A stretch of 64,000 bases of DNA from positions 310,001-374,000 of the forward strand of contig NZ_QEKQ01000001.1 of NCBI RefSeq assembly GCF_003096655.1, in the 5' to 3' direction. The position numbers were made by a program, and so were the translations under genes. Positions within the stretch are counted from its first letter, which is position 1. Each line of letters starts with the position of its first letter. This document shows, piece by piece, positions 33,616-43,605 of this stretch. Source of the DNA: Tamilnaduibacter salinus. Its GTDB lineage: Bacteria; Pseudomonadota; Gammaproteobacteria; Pseudomonadales; Oleiphilaceae. The notes below the pieces were generated by a model. That model had not been told where the DNA came from, ran no database searches, and saw only the letters and a list, made by a program, of their open reading frames with translations.

Positions 33616-34797
33616 TCAGAACACCTGGCCGGCCGCCACCCCGGAGGCCCAGGCCCACTGGAAGTTGTGCCCGCCGAGATGGCCGGTGACATCCACCACC
33701 TCGCCAATGAAGAACAGGTCCGGCCGGTCGTTGACTGCCATGGTCTTTGACGACAGCTGACGGGTGTCGACGCCCCCGAGCGTGACTTCGGCCGTTCGGT
33801 AGCCCTCGGTGCCCGCCGGTTGAATGGACCATTGGTTGATGGTGTCGCCGATGGCGTCGAGTTGGCGGTTGTCGAGGTGCTGGAGGGGGCCGTGCCAGCC
33901 ATTGAGGTCCGCGAACGCCCGGGCGAAGCGTCGTGGCAGGGTGCCCTGCAGGTAGTGCGCGACGGTCGACTCGGGCTGTTCCCGTCGCCGCTGGCGCAGT
34001 GTGTCCGCTGCCGTTTCACCGGGCAACAGATTAATGGACAGGGCATCGCCGGGTTCCCAGAAACTGGAAATCTGTAGCATTGACGGCCCGCTGAGACCGC
34101 GGTGCGTGACCAGCATGGGCTCACGGAAACGCTGGCCACGACAACCGACTTCCACCGGGCAACTGATGCCGGCCAGCGGTGCTAGCTGCTCTTTGAGTTC
34201 GGGATGCAGCGTAAATGGCACCAGTCCGGCCCGTGTCGGCTGCAGGGAGAGGCCGAACTGTTCGGCCAGTTCATAGCCAAACCCCGTGGCGCCCATGGTG
34301 GGAATCGACAGTCCCCCACAGGCCACCACCAGTGCCCCGCACTCCAGCGTTCCGCCGGACGTTGTCAGCGTAAAGCCGGCGTGACGGTCCCGGACCGATT
34401 CGACGGTGGTTTTCAGGCGGACCTCGACGCCGGCCCAGTCACACTCGGTCAGCAGCAGCTCGAGGATCTCCTTGCTGCTGTTCTGGCAGAAGAGCTGTCC
34501 GGCCGCCTTCTCCTCGTGCTCAATGCCATGGCGTTCCACCAGGTCCAGAAAATGCTCCGGCGTGTACCGTTTGAGCGCGGAAATGCAGTACGGCGGATTG
34601 TCCGAGAGAAAGTTGGCCGGCGTGCTGTTGAGGTTCGTGAAATTGCAGCGGCCCCCACCGGACATAAGGATTTTTTTGCCCGGCTTGCGGGCGTGGTCGA
34701 GCACCAGCACCCGTTGCCCGTTGTAGCCGGCAGTCAGGGCGCAAATCAGGCCGGCCGCGCCGGCGCCGATAACAATCACGTCGTAGGTTTCGGCCAT
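33616..34797 (-). CDS. HI0933/BaiN family flavoprotein
   Basis: A 393-residue NAD(P)/FAD-dependent oxidoreductase of the HI0933/YhiN/BaiN family. Start MAETYDVIVIGAGAAGLICA shows the dinucleotide fold; GKKILMSGGGRCNFTNLN is the family hallmark, and LVVACGGLSIPTMGATGFGY and GEVVDVTGHLGGHNFQWAWASG complete the FAD site. Family members have poorly known substrates. The gene stands alone between convergent and divergent neighbours. Confidence 0.9.
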   Translation of the reverse strand: MAETYDVIVIGAGAAGLICALTAGYNGQRVLVLDHARKPGKKILMSGGGRCNFTNLNSTPANFLSDNPPYCISALKRYTPEHFLDLVERHGIEHEEKAAGQLFCQNSSKEILELLLTECDWAGVEVRLKTTVESVRDRHAGFTLTTSGGTLECGALVVACGGLSIPTMGATGFGYELAEQFGLSLQPTRAGLVPFTLHPELKEQLAPLAGISCPVEVGCRGQRFREPMLVTHRGLSGPSMLQISSFWEPGDALSINLLPGETAADTLRQRRREQPESTVAHYLQGTLPRRFARAFADLNGWHGPLQHLDNRQLDAIGDTINQWSIQPAGTEGYRTAEVTLGGVDTRQLSSKTMAVNDRPDLFFIGEVVDVTGHLGGHNFQWAWASGVAAGQVF

Positions 34798-34988
34798 GAG
34801 GAAGCAACAACCCGGAAAAATGAGCGGATATTGTACAGATTCTCTCGGATCGGAGAGTGGTCAAATGATCACCAGTGGGCTATGCTGAGACTCAGGATTG
34901 AAGCAGTTGCTTTAATTGTTGGTGTCCCTGTGTGACACCAATGCCTTTCACAAGAACAACAAGAGCCGATAACCGGGAGGAGGTGACC

Positions 34989-35837
34989 ATGTCCGCCAGC
35001 GCAACGCCAGAAGGCGTTTCTGTGGAACCCCGCCATGTTCACTTCGACGTGGACGATGAGCTGAAAACGCTCTGGCATGGCAACGATGTGTTCCGAACCG
35101 CATTCATGAATGCGCTCTCGTTGCAGTTCCCGGACGGGGAGCAGCAATTCATCAACTCGGTGCGCCTCTACCGGGACCAGATTACCGACCCGAAACTCAA
35201 ACAGGAGGTCCGGGGTTTCATCGGTCAGGAAGCGCTGCACAGTCGTGAGCACAAGCACTATAACGACGGGCTGAAAGCCCGGGGTTACGACATCGACGCC
35301 ATCGATGCGCGCTTTCGCAAGCACATGGACTGGGTGGCGCGTCTGCCGGCCAGTCGGCAACTGGCCGGTACCTGTGCGGCAGAGCACTACACGGCGGTCC
35401 TGGCCAACGGCATCCTCAAGCATCCCGAATGGCTGGCGGATGCCACGCCCCGCATGCGGGAACTCTGGCGCTGGCATGCCATTGAGGAAACCGAGCACAA
35501 GTCCGTGGCGTTCGATGTCTATCGCCAGTGCATCGGCAATGAAAAGCTCCGCAAGCTGGTGTTCGTCTTCGTGACGTGGAACTTCTTCAAGTTCACCTTC
35601 CTGAACACCTGCACGCTGCTCCGGGCCGAAGGCAAGCTCTGGAGCCTGCGGACCTGGCTGGGTGGCCTGAACTTCCTCTGGGGCAAGCCGGGCGTGCTGC
35701 GCAAATCCCTGCCGGAGTTCTTCGAGTATTTCCGCACGGGCTTCCACCCGTGGGATCAGGACAACCGGGATTTGCTGGAAAAGAATCTCGGTGAGCTGAA
35801 GGCCGGCTACGTGGAGGCCAAAGCCAAGGCTGTGTGA
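34989..35837 (+). CDS. Metal-dependent hydrolase-like protein (PF10118)
   Basis: A 282-residue protein of the family described as predicted metal-dependent hydrolase. Conserved metal-ligand patterns are visible: FIGQEALHSREHKHYN (about 77-92) and WRWHAIEETEHKSVAFDVY (about 158-176), each with E-x-x-H, which together with other helices suggest a ferritin-like diiron fold. Start at ATG 34989, after a very strong GGGAGGAGGTGACC. Biochemical function unknown; related genes are common near lipid metabolism in marine bacteria. Confidence 0.82.
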   Translation: MSASATPEGVSVEPRHVHFDVDDELKTLWHGNDVFRTAFMNALSLQFPDGEQQFINSVRLYRDQITDPKLKQEVRGFIGQEALHSREHKHYNDGLKARGYDIDAIDARFRKHMDWVARLPASRQLAGTCAAEHYTAVLANGILKHPEWLADATPRMRELWRWHAIEETEHKSVAFDVYRQCIGNEKLRKLVFVFVTWNFFKFTFLNTCTLLRAEGKLWSLRTWLGGLNFLWGKPGVLRKSLPEFFEYFRTGFHPWDQDNRDLLEKNLGELKAGYVEAKAKAV

Positions 35838-35965
35838 ACCACATCGCAGGTTGTGCTTCACTGATCTGGTAACAATGCACCACTTTGGGCTTGGGCAAAA
35901 ACTTGCCTGGCCTTCCTGGAACAACGGGACTTCCGGATCAGAATAACAAGAGCGAGGCACAGCCG

Positions 35966-36916
35966 ATGCGTGTTGGTTTGATAGTGGATTCCGCCTGCGA
36001 TCTACCCCACGAGTTCACCCGGCAGAATGGCATCGTCATCCTGCCGGTGACCGCCCGGATTGATGACCAGACGTACATTGATGATCACGATCCGGTCAAA
36101 ACGGCGGAGTTCTACGAGCGTGGCCTGCTTCAGAAAGGCCATCACGCCGAGACGGAAGCCTTTTCCGCCGAACAGATCCAAGACCTGTTTCTGAAAGACA
36201 TTGTCACCCGCTACGACGTGGCGTTCTGTGAGACCGTCACCCGGTCGCGGAGCCTGATTTTCGACAACGCCACCGAAGCCATGAACAGTGTCATGGCCCA
36301 CTATCAGGAGGCACGGGAGAAGGCCGGTCTGGACGGCCGGTTTTCCATGCGGGTGATCGACAGCAAGCAGATCTTCGCCGGTCAGGGGCTGTTGGCGGCC
36401 CATACGTTGCGGCTGATCGACGAGAATCTCTCCAAGAATGCGCTACGGAACCGGGTTGAGGACTTCACCGACCGGATCTACACCTGCGTCATTCCGCGTG
36501 ATCTGCACTACATCCGTGAGCGGGCCCGGCGCCGGGGTGACAAGAGCGTCTCCTGGTTCGGTGCGTTCCTGGGCAAGGCGCTCAATATCACGCCCGTCAT
36601 CTTCGGGCAGGGGGCCGAGGGGCGTCCGGTCGCCAAGACCCGCCGTTTCGATGTGGCGGTTGAGAAAGTCATGCAGTACGCGGCGGGCCGCGTCCGGGAC
36701 GGATTGTTGAGCCCCTATGTCTGCCTCTCCTGTGGACTGTCCTGGGAGGAGATCAATGCATTGCCCGGGTTGGATGAGCTCAAGGCCGCCTGTGATGAAA
36801 ACGGCGTCCAGCTGCTGCTCTCGCAGATGGGGATTACCAGCAGCATCTACATTGGCCCCGGTAGCCTCTGCCTGTCTCTGGGCGCGGAAGCGCACGATTT
36901 TACCGATTACCAGTGA
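35966..36916 (+). CDS. DegV family fatty-acid-binding protein
   Basis: A 316-residue protein. MRVGLIVDSACDLPHEFTRQ and the following VTARID block are the DegV N-terminus; the middle contains RVIDSKQIFAGQGLLA and the C-terminus VCLSCGLSWEEIN. DegV/FakB proteins bind a fatty acid, and in Firmicutes deliver it to a kinase (FakA); no kinase is nearby here, so the role is uncertain. Start at ATG 35966, where the family domain begins; an upstream in-frame stretch has no support. Confidence 0.85.
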   Translation: MRVGLIVDSACDLPHEFTRQNGIVILPVTARIDDQTYIDDHDPVKTAEFYERGLLQKGHHAETEAFSAEQIQDLFLKDIVTRYDVAFCETVTRSRSLIFDNATEAMNSVMAHYQEAREKAGLDGRFSMRVIDSKQIFAGQGLLAAHTLRLIDENLSKNALRNRVEDFTDRIYTCVIPRDLHYIRERARRRGDKSVSWFGAFLGKALNITPVIFGQGAEGRPVAKTRRFDVAVEKVMQYAAGRVRDGLLSPYVCLSCGLSWEEINALPGLDELKAACDENGVQLLLSQMGITSSIYIGPGSLCLSLGAEAHDFTDYQ

Positions 36917-37042
36917 CTGTCCTGAATGCCCGGATTTTCCTGCCTCTGGAGCTAAGCCTCCTCTCACCAAGGCGTGCTAGGGTAGAGCCCCTGAAGCCCG
37001 GCGCGCCGGGCCCGAACCGCTATTCAAACGGGACGTTACACC

Positions 37043-38074
37043 ATGGCAAACGATCCGAAATCGCTCGCCGACGCGTTGCTTGAGCAGCACGTTCAACACG
37101 AAATGGCTGCTCTCAAGGGCAGCAAGGTTCGCAAGGACCTGCGCCGGGAAGTGGCCGAACTATACCGACTGGGTGGTGAGATTACGCTGTCCCGGGCGGT
37201 GTCTCCGGAGCAGATCAACGGCGTGATCCGTCGGATCGTAGTGGATCTGGATCTGCACGGTGGTATTCCCGAACTGGCCGCTGAAATGGCCTCAAAAGTG
37301 GTCTCTGCACCGGTTCAGAAAGAGACGGCATTGAAAGACATCCTCTCCCGGGAGCAGGCGGCCGCCTTCGTTGAGGAGTTTCTCCAGATGCGTCATCAGC
37401 GCGAACGGCTGATCAGTGAAGTGCTGGCGCATCCGGTGTATCAGGAACTGGTGTCCAATCTCGTCTATCACGGTCTGGTGAACTACCTCTACGAGGACAA
37501 CCTGATCTCCCGTAAGGTGCCCGGGGTCGGCTCGGCGATGAAGTTCGGCAAGAAGTGGGCAAACAAGGCTGTGCCCGGTATTGATGAGCAGTTCGAGAAG
37601 CGCATCAAGACCTGGCTCAGTGAAAGCCTGCCGGGCCTGCTCCAGCGCAGTGAAGAGTTCCTGCAGAACGCGCTGTCCGACGATGAGCTGCGTGACACCA
37701 TCATGGCCGCCTGGAATGGGGTCGAGGACCGTACCCTGGCGGATCTTCAGGAAGGGGTCGGCGACCTGGAGCTGAACGAGTTCGTGGTGCTGGGGTACGA
37801 GTTCTGGCTTCGGTTCCGCGAGACGGAATTCTTTGAAGGATGCTACAAGGCGGTGGTGGACCACCTGTTCGAAAAATATGGGGATCAGGCGCTGACCGAG
37901 ATCCTGCAGGAAATTGGTGTGACGGAGGAGGTCATCGCCACCGAGCTGGATACCTTCGTGGAGCCGGTGCTGGATCTGCTGCGTGAGGAAGGTTACATGG
38001 AGGCGGCGCTGCGCCGTCGCCTGGAGCCGTTCTACCATTCCGCCGCGGCACAGAAGGTGCTGTCTGGTGACTGA
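37043..38074 (+). CDS. Conserved hypothetical protein
   Basis: A 343-residue soluble, acidic, mainly helical protein that I do not recognise. Regular acidic/hydrophobic segments (LADALLEQHVQHEMAALKG, QAAAFVEEFLQMRHQRERL, FVEPVLDLLREEGYMEAAL) suggest long helices; no catalytic motif or membrane segment is visible. A purine-poor site precedes the ATG. It has its own terminator. The family seems specific to Marinobacter-like and Pseudomonas-like genomes, but I cannot confirm that here. Confidence 0.75.
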   Translation: MANDPKSLADALLEQHVQHEMAALKGSKVRKDLRREVAELYRLGGEITLSRAVSPEQINGVIRRIVVDLDLHGGIPELAAEMASKVVSAPVQKETALKDILSREQAAAFVEEFLQMRHQRERLISEVLAHPVYQELVSNLVYHGLVNYLYEDNLISRKVPGVGSAMKFGKKWANKAVPGIDEQFEKRIKTWLSESLPGLLQRSEEFLQNALSDDELRDTIMAAWNGVEDRTLADLQEGVGDLELNEFVVLGYEFWLRFRETEFFEGCYKAVVDHLFEKYGDQALTEILQEIGVTEEVIATELDTFVEPVLDLLREEGYMEAALRRRLEPFYHSAAAQKVLSGD

Positions 38075-38085
38075 CCGGCCATAAA

Positions 38086-38113
38086 AAACGGGAAGCCGCG
38101 CGGCTTCCCGTTT
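38086..38113. terminator. Bidirectional terminator
   Basis: AAACGGGAAGCCG and CGGCTTCCCGTTT form a perfect 13-base stem around CG. T/A runs on either side make it usable in both directions, ending the hypothetical gene and fdxA. Confidence 0.85.
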
Positions 38114-38146
38114 CTCTCTGCCTGCCCCGATGGGCCGGGCGAGCGA

Positions 38147-38470
38147 TTACTTCTGCAGGTGCTCGATCTTGTTGGCCTTGCCATCCCACTCGGCGGCGTC
38201 CGGCAACGGATCTTTCTTCTCTGTGATGTTCGGCCACTTCGCGGCCAGTTCCTCGTTCAGTTCAAGGAACTTCTCCTGACCTTCCGGCAACTCGTCTTCC
38301 GAGTAGATGGCTTCCGCCGGGCACTCCGGTTCGCACAGTGCACAGTCGATGCACTCGTCCGGATCAATGACCAGGAAATTGGGACCTTCGTAGAAGCAGT
38401 CTACCGGGCAGACTTCCACGCAGTCGGTGTATTTGCACTGGATGCAGTTATCGGTGACGACAAATGTCAT
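38147..38470 (-). CDS. fdxA: 7Fe ferredoxin FdxA
   Basis: A 107-residue ferredoxin with one 3Fe-4S and one 4Fe-4S cluster. Cysteines fall at 9, 12, 17, 21 and 25 ([17 protein letters not shown]) and again in [12 protein letters not shown]; length and tail match the Azotobacter FdI/FdxA type. It carries electrons in the cytoplasm. Location next to mutS and recA is conserved across Pseudomonas-like genomes. Confidence 0.95.
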   Translation of the reverse strand: MTFVVTDNCIQCKYTDCVEVCPVDCFYEGPNFLVIDPDECIDCALCEPECPAEAIYSEDELPEGQEKFLELNEELAAKWPNITEKKDPLPDAAEWDGKANKIEHLQK

Positions 38471-38730
38471 GTTGCAGTCCCTGGTGTTCAGTCGGTCTCA
38501 TCAGTTGGCATCGGGCGCGTGACGCGTTCCCGCCCCCGGCTCGTTCTATTGTACGGATTCAGTCGAAATCTGTCCGCTCATTATTGGGGAGCGCTATTGT
38601 AGGCGCGGGTCGTTGATCAGGCAACACTCACCGTGATTTGGCGCAGGATGACAGCCCATGGAGGGCCCGGTGATCCGCCACGTTGTTGTTCGGCTACATT
38701 GGTTTTGCAACACCCCGTGAATGTGGCTCG

Positions 38731-41322
38731 CTACGAGAGCTGCCCCTTCAACTCATACAACCGGTTCAGCGCCTCGCGCGGCGTCAGGTTGTCCAGGTCC
38801 AGATCGGCCAGGGCTTTTTCCACGGCGCTGGGCTCCAGACTCGCAAACATATCGCCCTGGAGGACCGGGTCGGATGGCCGGGTTGTCGGCTTTTGCGGCG
38901 CCGGTTCGCCGTCCGCGGAGCCTTCCAGACGCTCCAGCTGGCGCCGGGCGTTACGGATCACGTCCTGTGGCACACCGGCCAATTGGGCCACCTGCAAGCC
39001 GTAACTCTGGCTCGCCGGGCCGTCGTGGACGGTGTGCAGGAACACGATGCTGTCGTCGTGCTCGGTGGCGGTCAGGTGCACGTTCACGGCCCGCTCAAGC
39101 TGTTCGGCCAGTTGTGTCAGCTCGAAATAGTGGGTGGCGAACAGGGTGTAGCAGCCCACATCCCGCGCCAGTTGCTCCGCCGTCGCCCAGGCCAGCGACA
39201 GACCGTCGAAGGTGCTGGTGCCCCGGCCGATCTCGTCCATCAGCACCAGGCTGGCACTGGTGGCGTTGTGCAGGATGTTGGCCGTTTCGGTCATCTCCAC
39301 CATGAACGTCGAGCGACCGCCGGCGATGTCGTCGGAGGCTCCCATACGGGTAAAGATGCGGTCCACCGGCCCGACCCGCGCCTCGTCCGCCGGCACAAAG
39401 CTGCCCGTGTAAGCGAGCAGGGCAATCAGCGCGACCTGGCGCATGTAGGTGGACTTACCGCCCATGTTCGGACCGGTGAGAATCAGCATGCGGCGCTGAT
39501 CGTCGATCAGCAGATCGTTCGGGACGAACGGCTCGTCCAGCAGTTGTTCCACCACCGGGTGACGGCCTGCCTGGATGTCCAGGCCCGGCTCCTCCGAGAA
39601 TGTGGGCGGATTCAGCCGCAGGCTGGTGGCGCGCTCGGCAAAGTTGGCCAGCACGTCCAGCTCGGACAGCGCCTGGGCGGTGTCCTGCATGGGCGCGAGG
39701 GATTCGCCAAGCGTCGCGACCAGTTCATCATAGAGCGCCTTCTCGCGACCCAGTGCCCGGGTCCGGGCGCTCAGCGCCTTGTCCTCGAATTCCTTCAACT
39801 CCGGCGTGATGAACCGCTCGGCGTTCTTCAGAGTCTGGCGTCGAATGTATTCCGCCGGTGCCTGATCCGATTGGGCGCGGCTGATCTCGATGTAATAGCC
39901 ATGCACGCGGTTATAGCCGACTTTCAGGGTGCTGATGCCAGTGCGCTCTTTCTCGCGGTTCTCGACGTCCAGCAGAAACTGACCGGCGTTCTCGCTGATA
40001 TTGCGCAGATCGTCCAGCTCGTCGTCATAGCCCTCCCGGATGACACCGCCGTCTCGGATGACCACCGGCGGGTTGTCCACAATGGCTCGCGACAGGGTGT
40101 CGGCCAGCTCCGGGTAGGTGCTGATGGTCGCCGCCAGCGTCTGGATATGATCGGAGGCAACCGGCTCCAGTGTGTCCTGCAGCTCCGGCAGCCGGTTGAA
40201 GGCATCACGAAGTCGGGCCAGATCGCGCGGGCGCGCCGAGCGCAGGGCCACACGGGAGAGAATGCGTTCAATGTCGCCGACGGACTTGAGGTGGTCGTGG
40301 ACCGGCTCGTAATGGAAACCGTCCAGCAGCGCGTCGACGGCGGTCTGACGATTCATGACTACGTCCACATCGCGCAGGGGGCGGTTCAGCCAGCGCCGCA
40401 GCATGCGCCCACCCATGGCGGTCGCGGTGCGATCCATCACCCACGCCAGCGTGTAGTTCTGGCCGCCGGTCAGATTGGTGTCGATTTCCAGATTGCGGCG
40501 GCTGGCGGCATCGAGAATCACCGCTTCCTCTCGTCGCTCGCGACTGAGCTTGCGGATGTGGGGCAGGGTGGTGCGCTGGGTCTCGCGGGCGTACTGCAGC
40601 AGGCAGCCGGCCGCGGACAGGGCGAGCGTGATGTCCTCACAGCCAAAGCCGGACAGATCGCGCACCTGCAACTGCTGGGTGATCAGCCGATGCGCCGTGT
40701 CCCGCTCGAACAGCCACGGGCCCTGGCGGCGGATGCCATTGAAGCCTTCCAGCAGCTCCTCATAGGGGAAATCCTCGCTGATCAGGATCTCGGCCGGGCG
40801 CAGTCGCTGTAGTTCGGCCTGAAGTGATTCCTCGCCGCTGAACTCGGAGACGGAAAACCGACCACTGGAGATGTCCAGCGTCGCCAGGCCGAACTCGTCG
40901 CGATGGTTGTGGATGGCCAGCAGCAGGTTGTCCTGACGGTCTTCCAGCAGCGCTTCGTCACTGAGCGTGCCTGGTGTGACGATGCGCACGACCTGGCGCT
41001 CGACCGGGCCCTTGCTGGCGGTCGGGTCGCCGAGCTGTTCGCAGATGGCAATTGAGTGCCCCCCACGGACCAGGCGCGCGATGTAGTTCTCGGCCGAGTG
41101 GAACGGCACCCCGGCCATGGGAATCGGCTGGCCGCCGGACTGGCCGCGCGCGGTCAGCGTAATGTCGAGAAGCTCGGCCGCTTTTTTGGCATCATCGTAG
41201 AACAGCTCATAGAAATCCCCCATGCGGTAGAACAGCAGCTCGTTCGGATGCTCCACCTTGATCTTCAGGTACTGCTGCATCATCGGGGTGTGTTTCGAGA
41301 GTTCCGTCGGTGCCGCTGACAT
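38731..41322 (-). CDS. mutS: DNA mismatch repair protein MutS
   Basis: An 863-residue MutS. The mismatch-reading Phe-x-Glu is FYE at 37-39; connector and lever domains follow; the ATPase holds [27 protein letters not shown] and [14 protein letters not shown]. The C-terminus carries the tetramerisation tail. It should recognise base mismatches and recruit MutL, which is not in this window. Upstream of fdxA on the same strand with a 260-base gap, so fdxA probably has its own promoter. Confidence 0.97.
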   Translation of the reverse strand: MSAAPTELSKHTPMMQQYLKIKVEHPNELLFYRMGDFYELFYDDAKKAAELLDITLTARGQSGGQPIPMAGVPFHSAENYIARLVRGGHSIAICEQLGDPTASKGPVERQVVRIVTPGTLSDEALLEDRQDNLLLAIHNHRDEFGLATLDISSGRFSVSEFSGEESLQAELQRLRPAEILISEDFPYEELLEGFNGIRRQGPWLFERDTAHRLITQQLQVRDLSGFGCEDITLALSAAGCLLQYARETQRTTLPHIRKLSRERREEAVILDAASRRNLEIDTNLTGGQNYTLAWVMDRTATAMGGRMLRRWLNRPLRDVDVVMNRQTAVDALLDGFHYEPVHDHLKSVGDIERILSRVALRSARPRDLARLRDAFNRLPELQDTLEPVASDHIQTLAATISTYPELADTLSRAIVDNPPVVIRDGGVIREGYDDELDDLRNISENAGQFLLDVENREKERTGISTLKVGYNRVHGYYIEISRAQSDQAPAEYIRRQTLKNAERFITPELKEFEDKALSARTRALGREKALYDELVATLGESLAPMQDTAQALSELDVLANFAERATSLRLNPPTFSEEPGLDIQAGRHPVVEQLLDEPFVPNDLLIDDQRRMLILTGPNMGGKSTYMRQVALIALLAYTGSFVPADEARVGPVDRIFTRMGASDDIAGGRSTFMVEMTETANILHNATSASLVLMDEIGRGTSTFDGLSLAWATAEQLARDVGCYTLFATHYFELTQLAEQLERAVNVHLTATEHDDSIVFLHTVHDGPASQSYGLQVAQLAGVPQDVIRNARRQLERLEGSADGEPAPQKPTTRPSDPVLQGDMFASLEPSAVEKALADLDLDNLTPREALNRLYELKGQLS

Positions 41323-41474
41323 GGGGGTTCCGTCGTGTTGATGTGCCGAAATGGATTGCGCAATGGGATGCTGTGAGCGCCGTTCGCCGGACTGGTTGTA
41401 AAGGCGTTGATCAGCGCGTCTTTAAAGGCTGGATTGTAAGAAAAAACCCCCTCTGATGAAATGCGGAGACGATG

Positions 41475-41969
41475 ATGTCAACGAACGATACCGCACTGAC
41501 AGACGCTGCCAATGCACTGGGCGATTTACTGCGCGAACGCGGACTCACGATGACCACGGCAGAGAGTTGCACCGGCGGCTGGGTCGCCAAGGTTCTGACA
41601 GATCGCCCCGGCAGCTCCGATTACGTCCACAGCGGCCTGGTGGTGTACGCCAATGAGGCGAAATCCGGCCTGCTCGGCGTGGGTGAGGACATGCTTGCCG
41701 AACACGGCGCCGTCAGCGAGCCGGTGGTGCGGGCGATGGTGTCCGGGGCACGGCGTGTTACCGGCGCCGATGTGGCCGTGGCCATCAGCGGTGTGGCGGG
41801 GCCCGGCGGCGGCACGGACGACAAACCGGTCGGGTTGGTCTGGTTCGCCTGGGGTGGCCCGGACGATGCGGTTCAGGCCCAAGCGGCCCGGTTCGACGGC
41901 GATCGCGACGCCGTCCGGCGTCAGTCTGTGCGGTTCGCGCTGGAATCGGTGACCCGTTCATTGTGGTGA
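41475..41969 (+). CDS. pncC: Nicotinamide-nucleotide amidohydrolase PncC (CinA C-terminal domain)
   Basis: A 164-residue stand-alone CinA C-terminal domain that deamidates nicotinamide mononucleotide in the pyridine nucleotide salvage cycle. Motifs: AESCTGGWVAK (about 32-42), SSDYVHSGLVVYANEAK, and ISGVAGPGGGTDDKPVG. Two adjacent in-frame ATGs at 41472 and 41475; GCGGAGACG favours the latter. It lies 106 bases upstream of recA, as in many gammaproteobacteria. Confidence 0.93.
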   Translation: MSTNDTALTDAANALGDLLRERGLTMTTAESCTGGWVAKVLTDRPGSSDYVHSGLVVYANEAKSGLLGVGEDMLAEHGAVSEPVVRAMVSGARRVTGADVAVAISGVAGPGGGTDDKPVGLVWFAWGGPDDAVQAQAARFDGDRDAVRRQSVRFALESVTRSLW

Positions 41970-41994
41970 TCCGCGATGGAGAAAGGGGTTGTTT

Positions 41995-42016
41995 TTGGCA
42001 CTGTTCATATATACAG
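41995..42016 (+). promoter_or_regulatory. recA promoter region with LexA box
   Basis: CTGTTCATATATACAG at 42001-42016 matches the LexA consensus CTG-N10-CAG with a TATATA centre. TTGGCA at 41995-42000 is a candidate -35 element. Placement 60 bases upstream of the recA ATG fits SOS repression of recA. Confidence 0.88.
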
Positions 42017-42075
42017 TTCTGTACAGGTAACCGACAGCATTCGCGCGTCCGCGACAACGACGAGGTTCAATAGCA

Positions 42076-43134
42076 ATGGAAGACAACCGCAAAAAAGCAC
42101 TGAACGCGGCCCTGGGCCAGATTGAGCGTCAATTTGGCAAGGGCGCCGTCATGAAGATGGGCGATCAGCCGCGGGAAGCGATTCCGGCGGTGTCCACCGG
42201 CTCTCTGGGCCTCGACGTGGCCCTGGGCATTGGCGGGCTGCCCTATGGTCGGATCTGCGAGATCTACGGGCCGGAAAGCTCCGGTAAGACCACCATGACG
42301 CTGGAGCTGATCGCCCAGGCCCAGAAAGACGGCAAGACCTGTGCCTTCGTGGACGCCGAGCACGCGCTGGACCCGGTCTACGCGGAGAAGCTGGGCGTGG
42401 ACGTGGACGAGCTGCTGGTCTCCCAGCCGGACACGGGTGAGCAGGCGCTGGAAATCGCGGACATGCTCGTGCGCTCCAACGCAGTCGATGTGATCATCGT
42501 GGACTCCGTGGCGGCGTTGACGCCGAAAGCGGAAATCGAAGGCGAAATGGGCGACTCCCACGTTGGCCTGCAGGCGCGACTGATGTCCCAGGCGTTGCGG
42601 AAGCTGACGGCGAACGTGAAGTCCTCCAACTGCATGATGGTGTTCATCAACCAGATCCGGATGAAGATCGGTGTGATGTTCGGCAGCCCGGAAACCACGA
42701 CCGGCGGTAACGCGCTGAAGTTCTACTGCTCCGTTCGCCTGGACATCCGTCGGATTGGTTCCGTGAAGGAAGGCGACGAGGTGGTGGGCAACGAAACCCG
42801 CGTGAAAGTGGTCAAGAACAAGGTGTCGCCGCCGTTCAAGCAGGCTGAATTCCAGATCATGTACGGCACCGGCATCAACCGGCTGGCCGAGATTGTCGAC
42901 ATGGGCGTGAAGGAAGGCTTCGTCGAGAAGTCCGGCGCCTGGTACAGCTACAATGGTGACAAGATCGGCCAGGGCAAAGCCAACGCCAGCAAGTTCCTGA
43001 GCGACAACCGGGAAGTGGCCCAAGAGATCGAAACCAAGATCCGTGAGAAGCTGATGCCGAAGCCCGATCCGAAAAAGGCCGATGGCGAGTCTGACGAGAA
43101 AGAAACCGTGGACGCGAACGAGGAGCTGCTCTGA
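42076..43134 (+). CDS. recA: Recombinase RecA
   Basis: A 352-residue RecA. Walker A GPESSGKT at 65-72, [21 protein letters not shown], the [15 protein letters not shown] loop-2 region and an acidic tail ([13 protein letters not shown]) are all present. It drives homologous recombination and LexA self-cleavage. A LexA box upstream indicates SOS control. The following gene begins 3 bases after its stop and encodes a flavodoxin, not the usual RecX. Confidence 0.98.
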   Translation: MEDNRKKALNAALGQIERQFGKGAVMKMGDQPREAIPAVSTGSLGLDVALGIGGLPYGRICEIYGPESSGKTTMTLELIAQAQKDGKTCAFVDAEHALDPVYAEKLGVDVDELLVSQPDTGEQALEIADMLVRSNAVDVIIVDSVAALTPKAEIEGEMGDSHVGLQARLMSQALRKLTANVKSSNCMMVFINQIRMKIGVMFGSPETTTGGNALKFYCSVRLDIRRIGSVKEGDEVVGNETRVKVVKNKVSPPFKQAEFQIMYGTGINRLAEIVDMGVKEGFVEKSGAWYSYNGDKIGQGKANASKFLSDNREVAQEIETKIREKLMPKPDPKKADGESDEKETVDANEELL

Positions 43135-43137
43135 TCC

Positions 43138-43605
43138 ATGGCGAACCGGCAACTGCTGATTGTCGCCCACGCCCCGTCGCCCAACACGCTGATCCTCCGG
43201 GATGCGGTGGCGCGGGGCGCCCGGCATGACGACATCGAGGCGGTGGACGTCACCGTCAAGGCGCCGCTTGATGCCGGTCCTGAAGACGTCCTCGCCTGCG
43301 ATGCCATCATTCTGGGCACGACCGAAAACCTGGGTTACATGAGTGGCGCGCTCAAAGACTTCTTTGATCGCAGCTACTATCCCTGCCTCGAAGAAACCCA
43401 GGGCCTGCCATTCGCGTTTTACATCCGTGCCGGCCGCGACGGCACCGGCACCCACCGCGCCATTGAATCCATCACCACCGGCCTGCGCTGGCGGATGATT
43501 CACGAACCCGTGCTCTGCCGCGGCGAGTATCAGGACGCCTTCGAAGACCAGTGCGAAGAGCTGGGCATGTACGTCGCCGCCAGCCTGGATGCGGGGTTGC
43601 TCTGA
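43138..43605 (+). CDS. Flavodoxin family protein
   Basis: A 155-residue flavodoxin-fold protein. The N-terminal strand and phosphate loop read LLIVAHAPSPNTLILRDAV (P-x-x-N-T replacing T-x-T-G-N-T), and ILGTTENLGYMSGALKDFFDR is the second FMN loop seen in NAD(P)H-dependent oxidoreductases of this group. It begins 3 bases after the recA stop, so it is likely co-transcribed and SOS-induced. This position is more often occupied by recX. The reaction is unknown. Confidence 0.85.
   Translation: MANRQLLIVAHAPSPNTLILRDAVARGARHDDIEAVDVTVKAPLDAGPEDVLACDAIILGTTENLGYMSGALKDFFDRSYYPCLEETQGLPFAFYIRAGRDGTGTHRAIESITTGLRWRMIHEPVLCRGEYQDAFEDQCEELGMYVAASLDAGLL

Noticed and set aside
38683-40812. 709-residue plus-strand frame
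   Set aside because: Antisense of mutS, which carries complete MutS motifs.
42019-42037. Second LexA-like site (CTGTACAGGTAACCGACAG)
   Set aside because: The CTG and CAG are 13 bases apart instead of 10 and the centre is not AT-rich, so it does not match the SOS box; the site at 42001-42016 does.
42067-43503. 478-residue frame on the minus strand
   Set aside because: Antisense of recA and the flavodoxin gene, both well supported.
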